A DNA stretch of 64,000 bases from Alphaproteobacteria bacterium. GTDB lineage: Bacteria; Pseudomonadota; Alphaproteobacteria; SMXP01. The stretch lies in assembly GCA_028285305.1 (NCBI GenBank), contig JANQPV010000009.1, positions 186,001 to 250,000 of the forward strand, given 5' to 3'. Below are positions 28,616 through 37,652 of the stretch, piece by piece. Both the position numbers and the translations under genes were made by a program. The stretch's first letter is position 1. The number at the start of each line of letters is the position of its first letter. The notes below the pieces were generated by a model. It worked only from the letters and a program-made list of their open reading frames with translations, had not been told where the DNA came from and made no database searches.

Positions 28616-29425
28616 TCATTCCGGTTCGATGAGATCCCATACCGTTCGAAATCCATCGTCACATCCTAAGACCGATTGGCAGGGGCTGGTTTTGTCGATG
28701 TGCCCCATCAGGTGTTTGTAAGTGCCGAAACCGGCAAGCTGCTGAAGGCGCGGATCAAACTGCTTCACGCGATTAATCGGAATGCCCAGCTGTTGATTTT
28801 CTTGCTGGCGCAAAAAGCCCGCACAGTAATTCATCGCGATCCCAATACGCTTTGTCGCTGTTGTGTTCGCGCCGCCGCCATGCCACAGGCTGCCATTCCA
28901 AACGAGGATGCTGCCTTCAGACATTTCCGCTGCAATACTGTCCGGATGCGTCCCATATTCAGGCTTGTCTGGAGACTTATGACTTCCCGGAACGATCCGG
29001 GTTGCCCCGTTTTCTTCGGTGAAATCCGTGAGGGCCCACATGCTGTTGCATACAAGAGCCTGATGGGGACGGGGAAAGTTGAAGAGGGTGTCATCGGCGT
29101 GGATGGGCTGGGCCTTCTCCCCCGGTCCGATCGATATGGAAGACAAAGACGACACAAGACAACCCGGATCCAGCACGCTCTCTACAATCGGCAATAGAGG
29201 AGCAAATACGGGAACCTTCTCGAATAGTCGGTCTTTGGCCAGAAGGTTGTATATGCGAAGGGTATGATGGCCTTCAAACATGTTCTTGCCCGGCTGTGTA
29301 TTTTCGTCAGCCTCCAGTTTGTCGAGGGCGCTCTTCAGAGCGTGAACAAGATCCGGTTCGATGCAGTTTTCTAGGATGGTGTATCCTTGGTCTTCGATTT
29401 CGCGAAGATGGGCCGACAGCTCCAT
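28616..29425 (-). CDS. Phytanoyl-CoA dioxygenase (PhyH) family protein
   Basis: Fe(II)/2-oxoglutarate-dependent oxygenase of 269 residues. The HxD part of the iron triad is in PIHADDTLFNF. The distal histidine is in NGSLWHGGGAN, and the oxoglutarate-binding arginine is probably in TKRIGIAMNY. The substrate is unknown; relatives act on fatty acyl-CoA, ectoine or small molecules. It stands between a hydrolase and a TfoX-like gene with no evident operon partner. Confidence 0.88.
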   Translation of the reverse strand: MELSAHLREIEDQGYTILENCIEPDLVHALKSALDKLEADENTQPGKNMFEGHHTLRIYNLLAKDRLFEKVPVFAPLLPIVESVLDPGCLVSSLSSISIGPGEKAQPIHADDTLFNFPRPHQALVCNSMWALTDFTEENGATRIVPGSHKSPDKPEYGTHPDSIAAEMSEGSILVWNGSLWHGGGANTTATKRIGIAMNYCAGFLRQQENQQLGIPINRVKQFDPRLQQLAGFGTYKHLMGHIDKTSPCQSVLGCDDGFRTVWDLIEPE

Positions 29426-29553
29426 ATCACTTACTTCGGGCGTTTGAGCGATGATTGAGAGAACAATCTAGTCCACCAAATCCAAAAATCATAGGGTGAG
29501 GGACCAGGCGGCCGATCGAGCCGCGTGTTCGCGTGGACCAGGAGTGTGCTCTC

Positions 29554-29928
29554 ATGGCAGTCAGCCCTGAATATAAAGCCTTTCTCGAAGAATTGTTCGA
29601 GCCCCTTGGTCCCATCAAGACGAAAAGCATGTTTGGTGTGGATGGTGTGTTTGCGTCGTTGCCCGACGGCGATCTGATGTTCGGCCTGATCGCGAGAGAA
29701 ACGCTCTATCTGAAGGTCGACGATTCCAACAGGGCCGATTTCGAAGAAGAAAACAAAAGACCATTCGTATTCGAATCAAAGACCGGAAAACAAGACGTGG
29801 CGTCCTACTACGAATTACCTGAATCATTGTATGATGATCCCGACGCGTTCGTGGATTGGGCGCGAAAGTCCTTTGACGTGGCATTACGCGCCAGAAAACC
29901 GAAGAAGAAGCGTAAGAAAAGACCTTGA
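29554..29928 (+). CDS. TfoX N-terminal domain protein
   Basis: About 124 residues. TfoX_N core: LFEPLGPIKTKSMFGVDGVFA, DLMFGLIARETLYLKVDD and FVDWARKSFDVALRA. The C-terminus is a Lys/Arg-rich tail (RKPKKKRKKRP). In gammaproteobacteria full-length TfoX promotes competence gene expression. This stand-alone N-domain is common in alphaproteobacteria and its role is unknown. The ATG at 29554 has GGAG nine bases upstream. Confidence 0.87.
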   Translation: MAVSPEYKAFLEELFEPLGPIKTKSMFGVDGVFASLPDGDLMFGLIARETLYLKVDDSNRADFEEENKRPFVFESKTGKQDVASYYELPESLYDDPDAFVDWARKSFDVALRARKPKKKRKKRP

Positions 29929-29962
29929 GGCGGGACAGGGACCGCCATTGGAGGCAAACCGC

Positions 29963-30730
29963 GTGCAGACCATCGTGATCGATCCGGGCCATGGCGGCGA
30001 GACCGAAATCGGCGACAGTTCGCCGAACAACTCGGTCAGCGCCTCAGGGGTTTTGGAAAAGAATATGTGCCTCGACATCGCCCGGCGGATGCGCTTTTCG
30101 TTGCAGCACGGATCGGGTGCGCGGCGGGCTGAGGAACGGGGCATCGATCTTGCCGTTGTGCTGACGCGGGAAACGGACACGAATTTAGGTCTGGCGGATC
30201 GGGCGCAAACTGCGGCCGACCATGACGCAAGCCTTTACCTCAGTCTCCACTGCAATGGCTTTGATGGAACCGTTCAGGGAACGGAATGTTGGATTGACCG
30301 CAAATATATGCAGCCCAAGTTCGATTTGCAGCCTGGGCGCAAAGTGGCGATGCCGGGTCCCGGCGTCCCCAGTTCGGGCGTCCGGAATCTCAACGTGGAT
30401 GCCGATGCCGCTTTTGCCAAGCGCGTCGTCGATGCGGCGGTCAAGGCTCTTGGCGAGTTCGATAGCGGCGCCAAGCTGCGCAGTGCCCGTTACACGCGCA
30501 ACCAACACGGCGAAAGCTATGAACCTCCCAAGGGGGTGAAGATGCAGGGGCTGGGCACCCTGCGCGACGCGAAGCTCGGCACTGGAGAAACCAATTGCCG
30601 GGCGGCGTTGTTGGAGTTGGAGTTCATCGACCACCCGAAAGTGGATCATCTCCTCAATGGCGGTCAGGCGTCCCAGGTGCGCAACCGGGTGGCCGGCTAT
30701 GTGGCGGTGGCGCTGGTGGATGCGCTCTAA
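29963..30730 (+). CDS. N-acetylmuramoyl-L-alanine amidase (Amidase_3), no signal peptide
   Basis: About 255 residues consisting of an Amidase_3 domain only. Zinc ligands are in DPGHGGE, GVLEKNM and LSLHCNG; the catalytic Glu is in ALLELEFIDHP. The GTG at 29963 has a perfect GGAGG eight bases upstream and begins exactly at the domain (MQTIVIDPGHGG), so there is no room for a signal peptide. An in-frame ATG at 29831 lies inside the TfoX-like gene and also gives no signal sequence. Family members normally work in the periplasm, so how this one would meet peptidoglycan is unclear. Confidence 0.87.
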   Translation: MQTIVIDPGHGGETEIGDSSPNNSVSASGVLEKNMCLDIARRMRFSLQHGSGARRAEERGIDLAVVLTRETDTNLGLADRAQTAADHDASLYLSLHCNGFDGTVQGTECWIDRKYMQPKFDLQPGRKVAMPGPGVPSSGVRNLNVDADAAFAKRVVDAAVKALGEFDSGAKLRSARYTRNQHGESYEPPKGVKMQGLGTLRDAKLGTGETNCRAALLELEFIDHPKVDHLLNGGQASQVRNRVAGYVAVALVDAL

Positions 30731-30847
30731 GGAGTGCACTGGTCTTACTAAGCTCATGGGCTCATTTAGCGGAAGCCCAAGAGACTACACATTGTCGCCC
30801 GTTGGGCGCATAATTGAGCCTGTTTGATGTCCGGGCGGAGTGAGACC

Positions 30848-31294
30848 ATGACCGAGGTGGGTCGGAAAGAACAAGCGCTTCAAGTCACGCCTGAACCTGA
30901 CCGTTGGACGCTTATGCGTGATGTCGCGGTGTTTCAGGGAAAGCTGCTCTTGGATGGACTGCGCGATCTGCTGCTCAGTCCCATTTCAATCGTTCTGGCT
31001 TTGCTCGATCTCTTTTTGGGCGATCGGACATCGGGGCGCCGGTTTTACAATCTCCTCTATTTGGGCTGGCAGTCGGATCGTTGGATCAATTTATTTGGTG
31101 ATGCGCACCGCGTACCGCCGCCGAAGCGGACGCCGTTCAGCGATCGCAGCATCGACGATCTCATCAACGATCTCGAATATCGTGTGCACAAAGACTATGA
31201 AGCAGGCGGACTTTCGGCAAACGCAAAGGAGACCATCGATAAGGCTCTGGACTCGATCCAGAGTAAGCTTCACCGTCCATTCCGCGGCGGCTGA
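30848..31294 (+). CDS. Conserved hypothetical protein, possibly membrane-associated
   Basis: About 148 residues, family not recognised. A hydrophobic stretch (DLLLSPISIVLALLDLFLG) could be one membrane segment or a helix buried at the membrane, flanked by charged residues. A Trp/Tyr-rich stretch follows (FYNLLYLGWQSDRWINLFG), then a soluble C-terminal part (DDLINDLEYRVHKDYEAGG). The ATG at 30848 has GGAG seven bases upstream. The next gene starts 19 bases after the stop, so the two may be co-transcribed. Confidence 0.7.
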   Translation: MTEVGRKEQALQVTPEPDRWTLMRDVAVFQGKLLLDGLRDLLLSPISIVLALLDLFLGDRTSGRRFYNLLYLGWQSDRWINLFGDAHRVPPPKRTPFSDRSIDDLINDLEYRVHKDYEAGGLSANAKETIDKALDSIQSKLHRPFRGG

Positions 31295-31313
31295 TCGCGG
31301 AAGGAGGTAGACA

Positions 31314-32348
31314 TTGGGAGCATTGCTAAGAGAGGCGCTGCGCACCCGGGGCGGTCGATTGCCTCCTAAGGTTTCGCTGGCCCATCTGCCGACCCCGCTG
31401 GACCATCTCTCAGTGTCGCATTTCCCGAGCGGCGCACCTTCTGTTTTTGTCAAACGGGACGACTGTACCGGGCTGGCGTTCGGAGGGAACAAGGCCCGCA
31501 AACTGGAATTCTTATTGGCTGACGCTGAGAACAAACAGGCGGACATCGTTCTCACTGTCGGCGCCATTCAGTCCAATCACGTCCGGCAAACCATCGCGGC
31601 GGCGCGTGCATCGGGCACAGATGTTGAAGTCTTTCTTGTCGATATGGTGGACCGGAAAAGCGCTTCCTACAGAACATCGGGGAACCGATTTTTAGATGAG
31701 ATAATGGGCGCGAGGGTACACGCTTGTTCCACCGATGACGCCTCTTCAGCAATCAAAGAACGGCTCTTGGAGTTGGAGAAAGAAGAACGAACGCCGTATT
31801 TCATTCCTGGGGGCGGCTCCAGTCCGGTTGGGTCTCTCGGCTATATCGTCGCGGCCTTCGAGCTGATGGAACAGGCGCAAAACCTCGACGTAAAAGTCGA
31901 TCATGTCATTCACGCGTCCAGCAGTTGCGGCACGAGCGCAGGATTGGCGGCTGGCTTTTCCCTCATGGACAATCCTCCGTCGCTTCATTCGATCCTTGTT
32001 GCATCGAACGATACCTCTGCTGCAGCCAAGACAATTGAAAACTTTGCTCACAACAGTCTCGCTCTTTTGGGGCTCGATACCAGTCCTCGCATCAGACAAC
32101 CCACTCTATACACGGATTATTTTGGCACGGCCTACGGCCAACCGGGCGCTGAGACAGTTCGCGCGGTGCGTTTCGCGGCGGAACGCTTAGGATTGCTCTT
32201 GGACCCGGTCTACACCGGCAAGGCTTTTGCCGGTCTTCTTGACCTTGTCGCAAAGGATGTATTCGGCGCCAATGAAACGGTTGTGTTTCTTCACACGGGC
32301 GGCGTCCCCGCACTCTTCGCGTATGAAGAGGAGTTTGGCAGGCGATAA
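31314..32348 (+). CDS. PLP-dependent D-cysteine desulfhydrase / ACC deaminase family enzyme
   Basis: Fold type II PLP enzyme of 344 residues. The Schiff-base lysine is in FGGNKARKLEF, and the catalytic loop is GAIQSNHVRQTIAA. The phosphate cradle is ASSSCGTSAGL. The segment PGGGSSPVGSLGYIVAAFEL is typical of DcyD-like enzymes. D-cysteine desulfhydrase is likelier than ACC deaminase, but sequence reading cannot settle it. The start is TTG, supported by AAGGAGG six bases upstream. Confidence 0.87.
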   Translation: MGALLREALRTRGGRLPPKVSLAHLPTPLDHLSVSHFPSGAPSVFVKRDDCTGLAFGGNKARKLEFLLADAENKQADIVLTVGAIQSNHVRQTIAAARASGTDVEVFLVDMVDRKSASYRTSGNRFLDEIMGARVHACSTDDASSAIKERLLELEKEERTPYFIPGGGSSPVGSLGYIVAAFELMEQAQNLDVKVDHVIHASSSCGTSAGLAAGFSLMDNPPSLHSILVASNDTSAAAKTIENFAHNSLALLGLDTSPRIRQPTLYTDYFGTAYGQPGAETVRAVRFAAERLGLLLDPVYTGKAFAGLLDLVAKDVFGANETVVFLHTGGVPALFAYEEEFGRR

Positions 32349-32624
32349 GGGTGTGGTGACACCAATGGTCATCGAGGCCGCTGATGGTCCTTCAACTGGT
32401 ATTACATCCCGGGCCGCCTTTGGACCAACTTGTCGCGAAGTTTACGCTTGGACGCGCCAAAGGCGCGATCCGGGTCCTCCTCGTGATGACGACAAATTCT
32501 GACGAGCTCTGACAACGACTTCCGCCGTTACTGCGAGCGAAGCAGTCCTCTAACCCAGAGCTAAGTGCTCAATTGGATATTCAGGACTCATTGGATCCTT
32601 ACGCTCGCTGCGTTCGGCCCGGAC
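32349..32624. repeat. Gene-free spacer with hairpin and decayed palindromic-repeat-like pieces
   Basis: No gene is seen. A perfect hairpin CGCGCC-AAA-GGCGCG lies at 32453-32467. A right-arm-like piece (about 32467-32492, TCCTCGTGATGACGAC) and a left-arm-like piece (about 32525-32548, TACTGCGAGCGAAGCAGTCC) resemble the two arms of the better preserved palindrome at 54012-54111. I read them as remnants of the same repeat type. Confidence 0.35.
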
Positions 32625-33155
32625 TCACTCCAAAAACTCATACAGCGGATCGTCCGCCTCGTGGGTGCCGCGGACTTTGATGTTGCCGAACAGGTCACCG
32701 TCCCATTGGGCCGAGGTAGGTACGATTTGATTCCAATCCATACAGATCGTTCGGTGGGTGATCTTCCAATTTGAGCCGCGCTTTTGCATCTGATCGAGAT
32801 AGCGGCCGATATAAGTCATCTCGGTTTCGGGCCCACCCATTCCCAAGTGGTAGGCGGTGACATAGGACTCAACGCGCGCGTCGTCGCCGCGAAAGTCGAT
32901 GGAGATATTCGAGACCGTGTGCTGGGTGAGTTTGAAGCCCTTAATGCCCGTGGGCAGGCCTTCGCAGAACTCGTGGGCGTTGCCGACAAACGAGCCATAG
33001 TTCACTTCGGCGTCGGGCCAATAGCAGGACTTTAAAATGTCCGCATCTGCGCGGTCGACACCCCGGCTATGCTGAGCCAGCACATCAAAAATGGCAAGCC
33101 GGTTCGCCAGTTCTTCAGGTCCCGGAATCCGGCCCGTATCATGGTTGATGGCCAT
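32625..33155 (-). CDS. SnoaL-like domain protein
   Basis: About 176 residues of NTF2-like fold: ELANRLAIFDVLAQHSRGVDRADADILKSCYWPDAEVNYG, then TQHTVSNISIDF and a closing W-K-I-T-H strand with ICMDWNQ. The ATG at 33155 is used because GGGAG stands six bases upstream; a longer frame from 33224 has no such signal. It is divergent from the CYP153-type gene, so the two may share a promoter region and a pathway. Confidence 0.83.
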   Translation of the reverse strand: MAINHDTGRIPGPEELANRLAIFDVLAQHSRGVDRADADILKSCYWPDAEVNYGSFVGNAHEFCEGLPTGIKGFKLTQHTVSNISIDFRGDDARVESYVTAYHLGMGGPETEMTYIGRYLDQMQKRGSNWKITHRTICMDWNQIVPTSAQWDGDLFGNIKVRGTHEADDPLYEFLE

Positions 33156-33342
33156 CGTAATCTCCCAATTCGTTAACGCTCTTCGTCGAGAGTGATCGAA
33201 CACATGGCTATGGCTTGCTGTCAACTCAGTTGTTATAGTCTCAGCAACTGACCGGCGTTCGGCAAACCGGCACTTCTGTCTGTTTTCCGGGCGTTGTTAG
33301 AATCGACACTTTGAAAGAATGGATGCAGAGAGGAATGCACTG

Positions 33343-34617
33343 ATGGCCTACGCTGAAGATGGCGAACTCGAATACGATCCCGGTTATGATCCGGCGGCGG
33401 TTGATCCCTACGACTTGCCCCTCGAAGGGCTCGATGTTTCTCATCCCATCATCTTCAAGAACTACACCATGTGGCGCTGGTTTGAACGGCTGCGCAAAGA
33501 GGATCCGGTCCATTATACACCGCACAGTGAGTTCGGTCCGTATTGGTCAATTACAAAGTACAAAGACATTATGGATGTGGACACCAACCATAAGGTCTTT
33601 TCGTCCGAGTCGACGCTGGGCGGGATTACCATTCGCGATCAGCGGGAGGAGTTTCCCTTGCCCATGTTTATCGCCATGGACCCTCCCAAGCATGACGTGC
33701 AACGCAAGACTGTCAGCCCTATTGTCTCGCCGCAAAACTTGGCCAAGATGGAGCCTGTCATTCGAGAGCGTGTCGGGCTCATTTTCGACAGCCTGCCCAT
33801 GAATGAGGAATTCGATTGGGTGGACAAGGTATCCATCGAGCTGACCACGCAAATGCTTGCCACTCTGTTTGATTTTCCGTGGGAAGAGCGACGCAAGCTC
33901 ACCCGCTGGTCGGATGTGGCCACCGCGGACGAAAAGTCGGGCATCATCGATTCCATGGAACAGCGGGAAGAGGAGTTGCTCGAGTGCGCGGCCTACTTCA
34001 CCAATCTGTGGAACGAGCGGGTCAATGCAGAGCCTAAGCCCGACCTCATCTCGATGATGGCTCACTCCAAGACCATGAATAATATGTCGCCTCAAGAGTT
34101 TTTGGGCAATCTCATTCTTCTAATCGTCGGTGGAAACGACACGACGCGCAATTCCATCACTGGTGGTCTCTATGCGCTCAGCCAGCGGCCGGACGAGTTC
34201 GCGAAGCTGCGCGCCAATCCGGAATTGGTCGACAGCCTCGTGCCGGAGGTTATCCGGTGGCAGACGCCTTTGGCTCATATGCGCCGGACCGCATTGGAAG
34301 ACGCGGTGATTGGCGGCAAAAAGATCCGTAAAGGCGATAAGGTTGTGATGTGGTATGTTTCGGGGAACCGGGACGAAGAGGTGATCGAAAACCCTAACGA
34401 ACTGATCATCGATCGTCCGCGCCCGCGGGAACATTTGTCGTTTGGCTTTGGCATCCACCGTTGTGTCGGCAATCGATTGGCGGAGTTGCAACTCAAAATC
34501 GTCTGGGAGGAAATTTTAAGGCGCTTCGACGACATCGAAGTGCTCGGCGAGCCTGAGCGGATTTTGTCCAGCTTCGTCAAAGGCTATGCTACATTGCCTG
34601 TACGCATTAACGCCTAA
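33343..34617 (+). CDS. Cytochrome P450, CYP153-like alkane/fatty-acid hydroxylase
   Basis: Soluble heme monooxygenase of about 424 residues. The I-helix motif is [10 protein letters not shown], ExxR is in [16 protein letters not shown], and the heme loop is [15 protein letters not shown]. These segments and [16 protein letters not shown] closely recall CYP153A terminal alkane hydroxylases as I remember them. The family is inferred; the substrate is not proven. The ATG at 33343 has AGAGGA eight bases upstream; an ATG at 33319 is also possible. No ferredoxin or reductase gene adjoins it; a ferredoxin lies at 50.8 kb. Confidence 0.9.
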   Translation: MAYAEDGELEYDPGYDPAAVDPYDLPLEGLDVSHPIIFKNYTMWRWFERLRKEDPVHYTPHSEFGPYWSITKYKDIMDVDTNHKVFSSESTLGGITIRDQREEFPLPMFIAMDPPKHDVQRKTVSPIVSPQNLAKMEPVIRERVGLIFDSLPMNEEFDWVDKVSIELTTQMLATLFDFPWEERRKLTRWSDVATADEKSGIIDSMEQREEELLECAAYFTNLWNERVNAEPKPDLISMMAHSKTMNNMSPQEFLGNLILLIVGGNDTTRNSITGGLYALSQRPDEFAKLRANPELVDSLVPEVIRWQTPLAHMRRTALEDAVIGGKKIRKGDKVVMWYVSGNRDEEVIENPNELIIDRPRPREHLSFGFGIHRCVGNRLAELQLKIVWEEILRRFDDIEVLGEPERILSSFVKGYATLPVRINA

Positions 34618-34653
34618 CATAAGGGGCGGGCCTTCGGGGCTGCCGATGAAGAA

Positions 34654-34998
34654 ATGAAAATCGATGCGCCGGCGCTTCGCCGGCGTCTTCTAGCGGAGCA
34701 GGCTGAACTCAAAGACCTGCAGGAACAGACAGAAGCCGACCGTGCGCCGGTTGATCTTGACCAGCAAAGCGTTGGCCGTTTGTCACGGATGGATTCCTTG
34801 CAACAGCAGAGTATGGCGCTGGCGGAGGAACGGCGCCGCGTCTTTCGTCTGTCTCAGATCGATGCTGCTCTCAAGCGCCTTGATGAAGATAATTTTGGCT
34901 ATTGCGTCCGGTGTGATGACGAAATCGCCGAGAAGCGCCTTGAATTGGATCCGGCCGTCGCTACGTGCATAGCCTGCGCAAGCGGTGGAGAGCAGTAG
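34654..34998 (+). CDS. DksA/TraR-type C4 zinc finger protein
   Basis: Short DksA-like protein of 114 residues. An N-terminal helical hairpin (ALRRRLLAEQAELKDLQEQ) carries acidic residues. The C4 zinc finger comprises GYCVRCDDEIAEKRL and ATCIACASG. Full DksA binds the RNA polymerase secondary channel with ppGpp; short relatives like this are less well studied. It is 36 bases after the P450 in the same direction. Confidence 0.88.
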   Translation: MKIDAPALRRRLLAEQAELKDLQEQTEADRAPVDLDQQSVGRLSRMDSLQQQSMALAEERRRVFRLSQIDAALKRLDEDNFGYCVRCDDEIAEKRLELDPAVATCIACASGGEQ

Positions 34999-35093
34999 TC
35001 TATCCTAGATCTCTTGCGTGTCGTTCCTTGATTGTCGGGGCGAACCGGATTCTCAAATCCGATTCAACCGTCAGATCTTGAAAGATCAATAGT

Positions 35094-35717
35094 ATGACAA
35101 ACGGATTCAAAAACACCGTCACGACCAGCGGCCAATTGGACGAGCTTTATGCGGCGCCTCAATCCAAGGCGCTGATCAAAGAGCTGGACCATCTGACCGA
35201 TAATTACCGGGCGTTTGTTGAAAAATCGCCTTTTGTTGTGTTGGCTACGTCCGGACCGAGCGGCCTTGATGTTTCACCCCGCGGCGATCCATCTGGTTTT
35301 GTTCGGGTGCTCGATGACCGAACTTTGGCGTTGCCTGACCGGCGGGGCAACAACCGTTTGGACAGTCTACGGAATATTGTTGAAGATCCCCGGGTTTCCC
35401 TGCTCTTCATGATTCCCGGGGTTGGCGAAACTCTGCGGGTCAAAGGCACGGCGCAGATCGTTTTGGATGAGAACCTGTGTCAATCGTTTGAGATCAAGGG
35501 CAAAGCGCCGGTTTCCGTGCTCGTCATCTCTATCGATAAAGTCTACTTCCAATGCCAAAAGGCGCTGGCCCGATCAAAACTCTGGGATCCGGACGCGCGC
35601 ATCGACCGGTCTGAGCTCCCAACGGCGGGGCAGATCTTGCAGGCTTTGGACCAAGAGTTCGACGGCGGGACCTACGACCGTGAGTACCCGGAGTATATGA
35701 AAAAGACGATCTATTGA
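35094..35717 (+). CDS. PPOX-class flavoprotein, MSMEG_1061 type
   Basis: A split-barrel flavin-binding protein of 207 residues. The core contains FVEKSPFVVLATSGPSGLDVSPRGD, LALPDRRGNNRLDSLRNI and the family-typical VYFQCQKALARSKLWDP segment. Related proteins are FMN-dependent and often annotated as pyridoxamine-phosphate-oxidase-like, but few have a proven reaction. Confidence 0.84.
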   Translation: MTNGFKNTVTTSGQLDELYAAPQSKALIKELDHLTDNYRAFVEKSPFVVLATSGPSGLDVSPRGDPSGFVRVLDDRTLALPDRRGNNRLDSLRNIVEDPRVSLLFMIPGVGETLRVKGTAQIVLDENLCQSFEIKGKAPVSVLVISIDKVYFQCQKALARSKLWDPDARIDRSELPTAGQILQALDQEFDGGTYDREYPEYMKKTIY

Positions 35718-35786
35718 TCCTCCCAGTATCTCGCGAACCGGTGCTGGAAACTGCGCCAGGGAAGGCGGTTATCGAAGTTGTCGCGT

Positions 35787-36263
35787 ATGACACCTGCTGT
35801 TGATATTCTGAAGCAAAGTACTGCGCCGTTTCAGCTCCATGAATATGAGAGCGACGGCGCGGATATTGCGTTTGGGGAAGAAGCCGCTGCAAAAATGGGT
35901 GTTGGTGCGAACAGGGTATTCAAAACGCTGGTCGTATCTTTGAATAATGGATCGCTGGCTGTTGCCGTGGTTCCCGTTGCGCGCATGTTGAATTTGAAAG
36001 CTTTGGTCAAGGCTCTTTCCGTCAAGAAAGCGGTCATGGCCGATCCTGCACTGGTGGAGCGGACAACCGGATACGTGCTTGGCGGTGTCAGCCCCATCGG
36101 TCAGAAGAAACGCTTGCCAACGGTGGTAGACGAAAGCGCTGCTCTGTTCGATACGATTTTTGTCAGTGGAGGACGCCGAGGCCTTGAGATTGAAATAGCG
36201 CCTGAGGATTTGAGAGCGTTTGTCAGTGGGCGCTTCGAAGCGATTTCGTCAGGAGACATGTGA
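35787..36263 (+). CDS. ybaK: Cys-tRNA(Pro)/Cys-tRNA(Cys) deacylase, YbaK/EbsC family
   Basis: Trans-editing enzyme of about 158 residues that hydrolyses mischarged Cys-tRNA(Pro). It carries the YbaK fold motifs HEYESDGADIAFGEEAAAKMG, VFKTLVV, the catalytic lysine region SVKKAVMADP and GYVLGGVSPIGQKKRLP. The ATG at 35787 is preferred to the TTG at 35778. Its TGA overlaps the ATG of the following flavoprotein gene by one base. Confidence 0.9.
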   Translation: MTPAVDILKQSTAPFQLHEYESDGADIAFGEEAAAKMGVGANRVFKTLVVSLNNGSLAVAVVPVARMLNLKALVKALSVKKAVMADPALVERTTGYVLGGVSPIGQKKRLPTVVDESAALFDTIFVSGGRRGLEIEIAPEDLRAFVSGRFEAISSGDM

Positions 36264-36733
36264 TGGCAAAGATCACTCAAGAGGTAAGGGATTTTCTTGA
36301 GCGTGAGCATCTTGGCTTCTTCGCAACGGTTTGCCCGGATGGAACGCCTAATCTGTCTCCAAAAGGACTGACCTTTGTTTTGGACGATGACCACTTAGTC
36401 ATCGGCGAAGTACGCTCGCCGCAGACACGAAAGAACTTGGAAAGCAATCCGTGCGCCGAGATCAATGTGGTCGATATCATTGCCCGTAAAGGGTACCGGT
36501 TTAAGGGCACGTGTGAGATTGTCTCAAGCGGCGCCCAATTTGACAAACTTGCCGCCTTTGTCCGCGAAAGAGGAGCGCGCAGCACGATCCAATCGGTCAT
36601 TGTCATGACGGTGGAGCGGGTTCTGCCGCTGGTCTCTCCGGCCTATGAACTCGGCCGTACGGAGCAAGATATTCGTAAGGAATGGAAGGCTCGAATGGAT
36701 GATTTGAACGCGGACTTGAATATCAATAACTAA
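36263..36733 (+). CDS. Pyridoxamine 5'-phosphate oxidase family protein
   Basis: Small FMN-binding split barrel of about 156 residues: LGFFATVCPDGTPNLSPKGL, then DDDHLVIGEVRSPQTRKNL and a second half-barrel starting at INVVDIIARKGYRFKG. The ATG at 36263 has GGAG seven bases upstream and overlaps the ybaK stop (TGATG), so the pair is translationally coupled. The substrate is unknown. Confidence 0.84.
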   Translation: MAKITQEVRDFLEREHLGFFATVCPDGTPNLSPKGLTFVLDDDHLVIGEVRSPQTRKNLESNPCAEINVVDIIARKGYRFKGTCEIVSSGAQFDKLAAFVRERGARSTIQSVIVMTVERVLPLVSPAYELGRTEQDIRKEWKARMDDLNADLNINN

Positions 36734-36758
36734 TCTGGCGGTTTCTGAAATACTCTCG

Positions 36759-37259
36759 TTACTTGACCGAGGCTTCTTTTTGGTTCCAATGCGCGCTATT
36801 GCTTCCAACACCCTCACATTGGAAATCACGATCGTTGGTTTGAATGAGCGCAATCAATCGTTCTCCGAATAGGAGCCACTGACGCGAATTGGATTCGATC
36901 ATATCGAGTAGAGCAAAGCCAAGTTTGTCATCCTCTTGGTAGAGACGATCGAAGTCCTCAATGCAAATGGCGGTTTTGCCGCCATTTTCCAACTCTCCGG
37001 GACAGAGGCCGTCGTTTAAGGCGTCTAGATTTCCGGTCCATGGATGATATCCAAAGCGCTTTTTCCATTCCAACTTGGAAGACAATTCTTCCCGGAAAGC
37101 GGCCATGTCCGTGTATACAATTTTTACGATCCTGTAGTCCAACTTCTCCAGATCAGCGATGACGCCCTCAAAGACCGATTTCCGATAGAAGAGATTCACA
37201 GCGCCGTTTTGAAGAAGCGGAAAATCAGTTCGCTTTTTCCAGTCGCTCGAAAACACCAT
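36759..37259 (-). CDS. Barstar-like protein
   Basis: A 166-residue protein. A central segment resembles the barstar (ribonuclease inhibitor) family: DMAAFREELSSKLEWKKRFGYHPWTGNLDALNDGL matches the usual pattern of a helix, an aromatic-Gly-N loop, then NLDAL-D-L. Barstar proteins neutralise barnase-type ribonucleases, but no barnase-like gene is seen nearby. The N- and C-terminal parts are not recognised. It could be an orphan immunity protein. Confidence 0.65.
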   Translation of the reverse strand: MVFSSDWKKRTDFPLLQNGAVNLFYRKSVFEGVIADLEKLDYRIVKIVYTDMAAFREELSSKLEWKKRFGYHPWTGNLDALNDGLCPGELENGGKTAICIEDFDRLYQEDDKLGFALLDMIESNSRQWLLFGERLIALIQTNDRDFQCEGVGSNSAHWNQKEASVK

Positions 37260-37290
37260 CTTTTGGGTCTGCTCCTGAGTTCACAAAAGG

Positions 37291-37626
37291 TTAGGGTTGG
37301 GCATCATACATGGTCAGTGCCCATTTGTTTGCCCAATCATCCAGCCGGGCAAGCTGTTTCCCAAGATCGGCGCCCCATTCGGTGAGGCCATAGCCTTGTT
37401 CGGTAGTTTCCGTAAGTCCAAGCTCTTTCAGCATCTTCATACGGGTGTTGAGAAGCGTGGGCGAAACATCATCGCAGCGCTCGCGCAATTCTCTGAAGGT
37501 AAGGGGGCCGTCTCTCAGCTCCCATAAAATCCGCATGGACCATTTTTGACCCAAAGCATCAAAGAGAACCATGATGGGCCGGCCGGTGGTTGAACCGCGC
37601 ACGGGCAGGCCAGGTTGTTTCGCCAT
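37291..37626 (-). CDS. HxlR family transcriptional regulator
   Basis: Winged-helix regulator of 111 residues. HxlR signature: LGQKWSMRILWELRDGPLTFRELRERCDDVSPTLLNTRMKMLKELGL. It lacks cysteines, so it is not a classical redox-sensing member. It is divergent from a carboxymuconolactone-decarboxylase-family gene, with two identical palindromes between them that are its likely operators. Confidence 0.9.
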   Translation of the reverse strand: MAKQPGLPVRGSTTGRPIMVLFDALGQKWSMRILWELRDGPLTFRELRERCDDVSPTLLNTRMKMLKELGLTETTEQGYGLTEWGADLGKQLARLDDWANKWALTMYDAQP

Positions 37627-37652
37627 GTCTTTTCTCGACTTACTGTCTTGAC

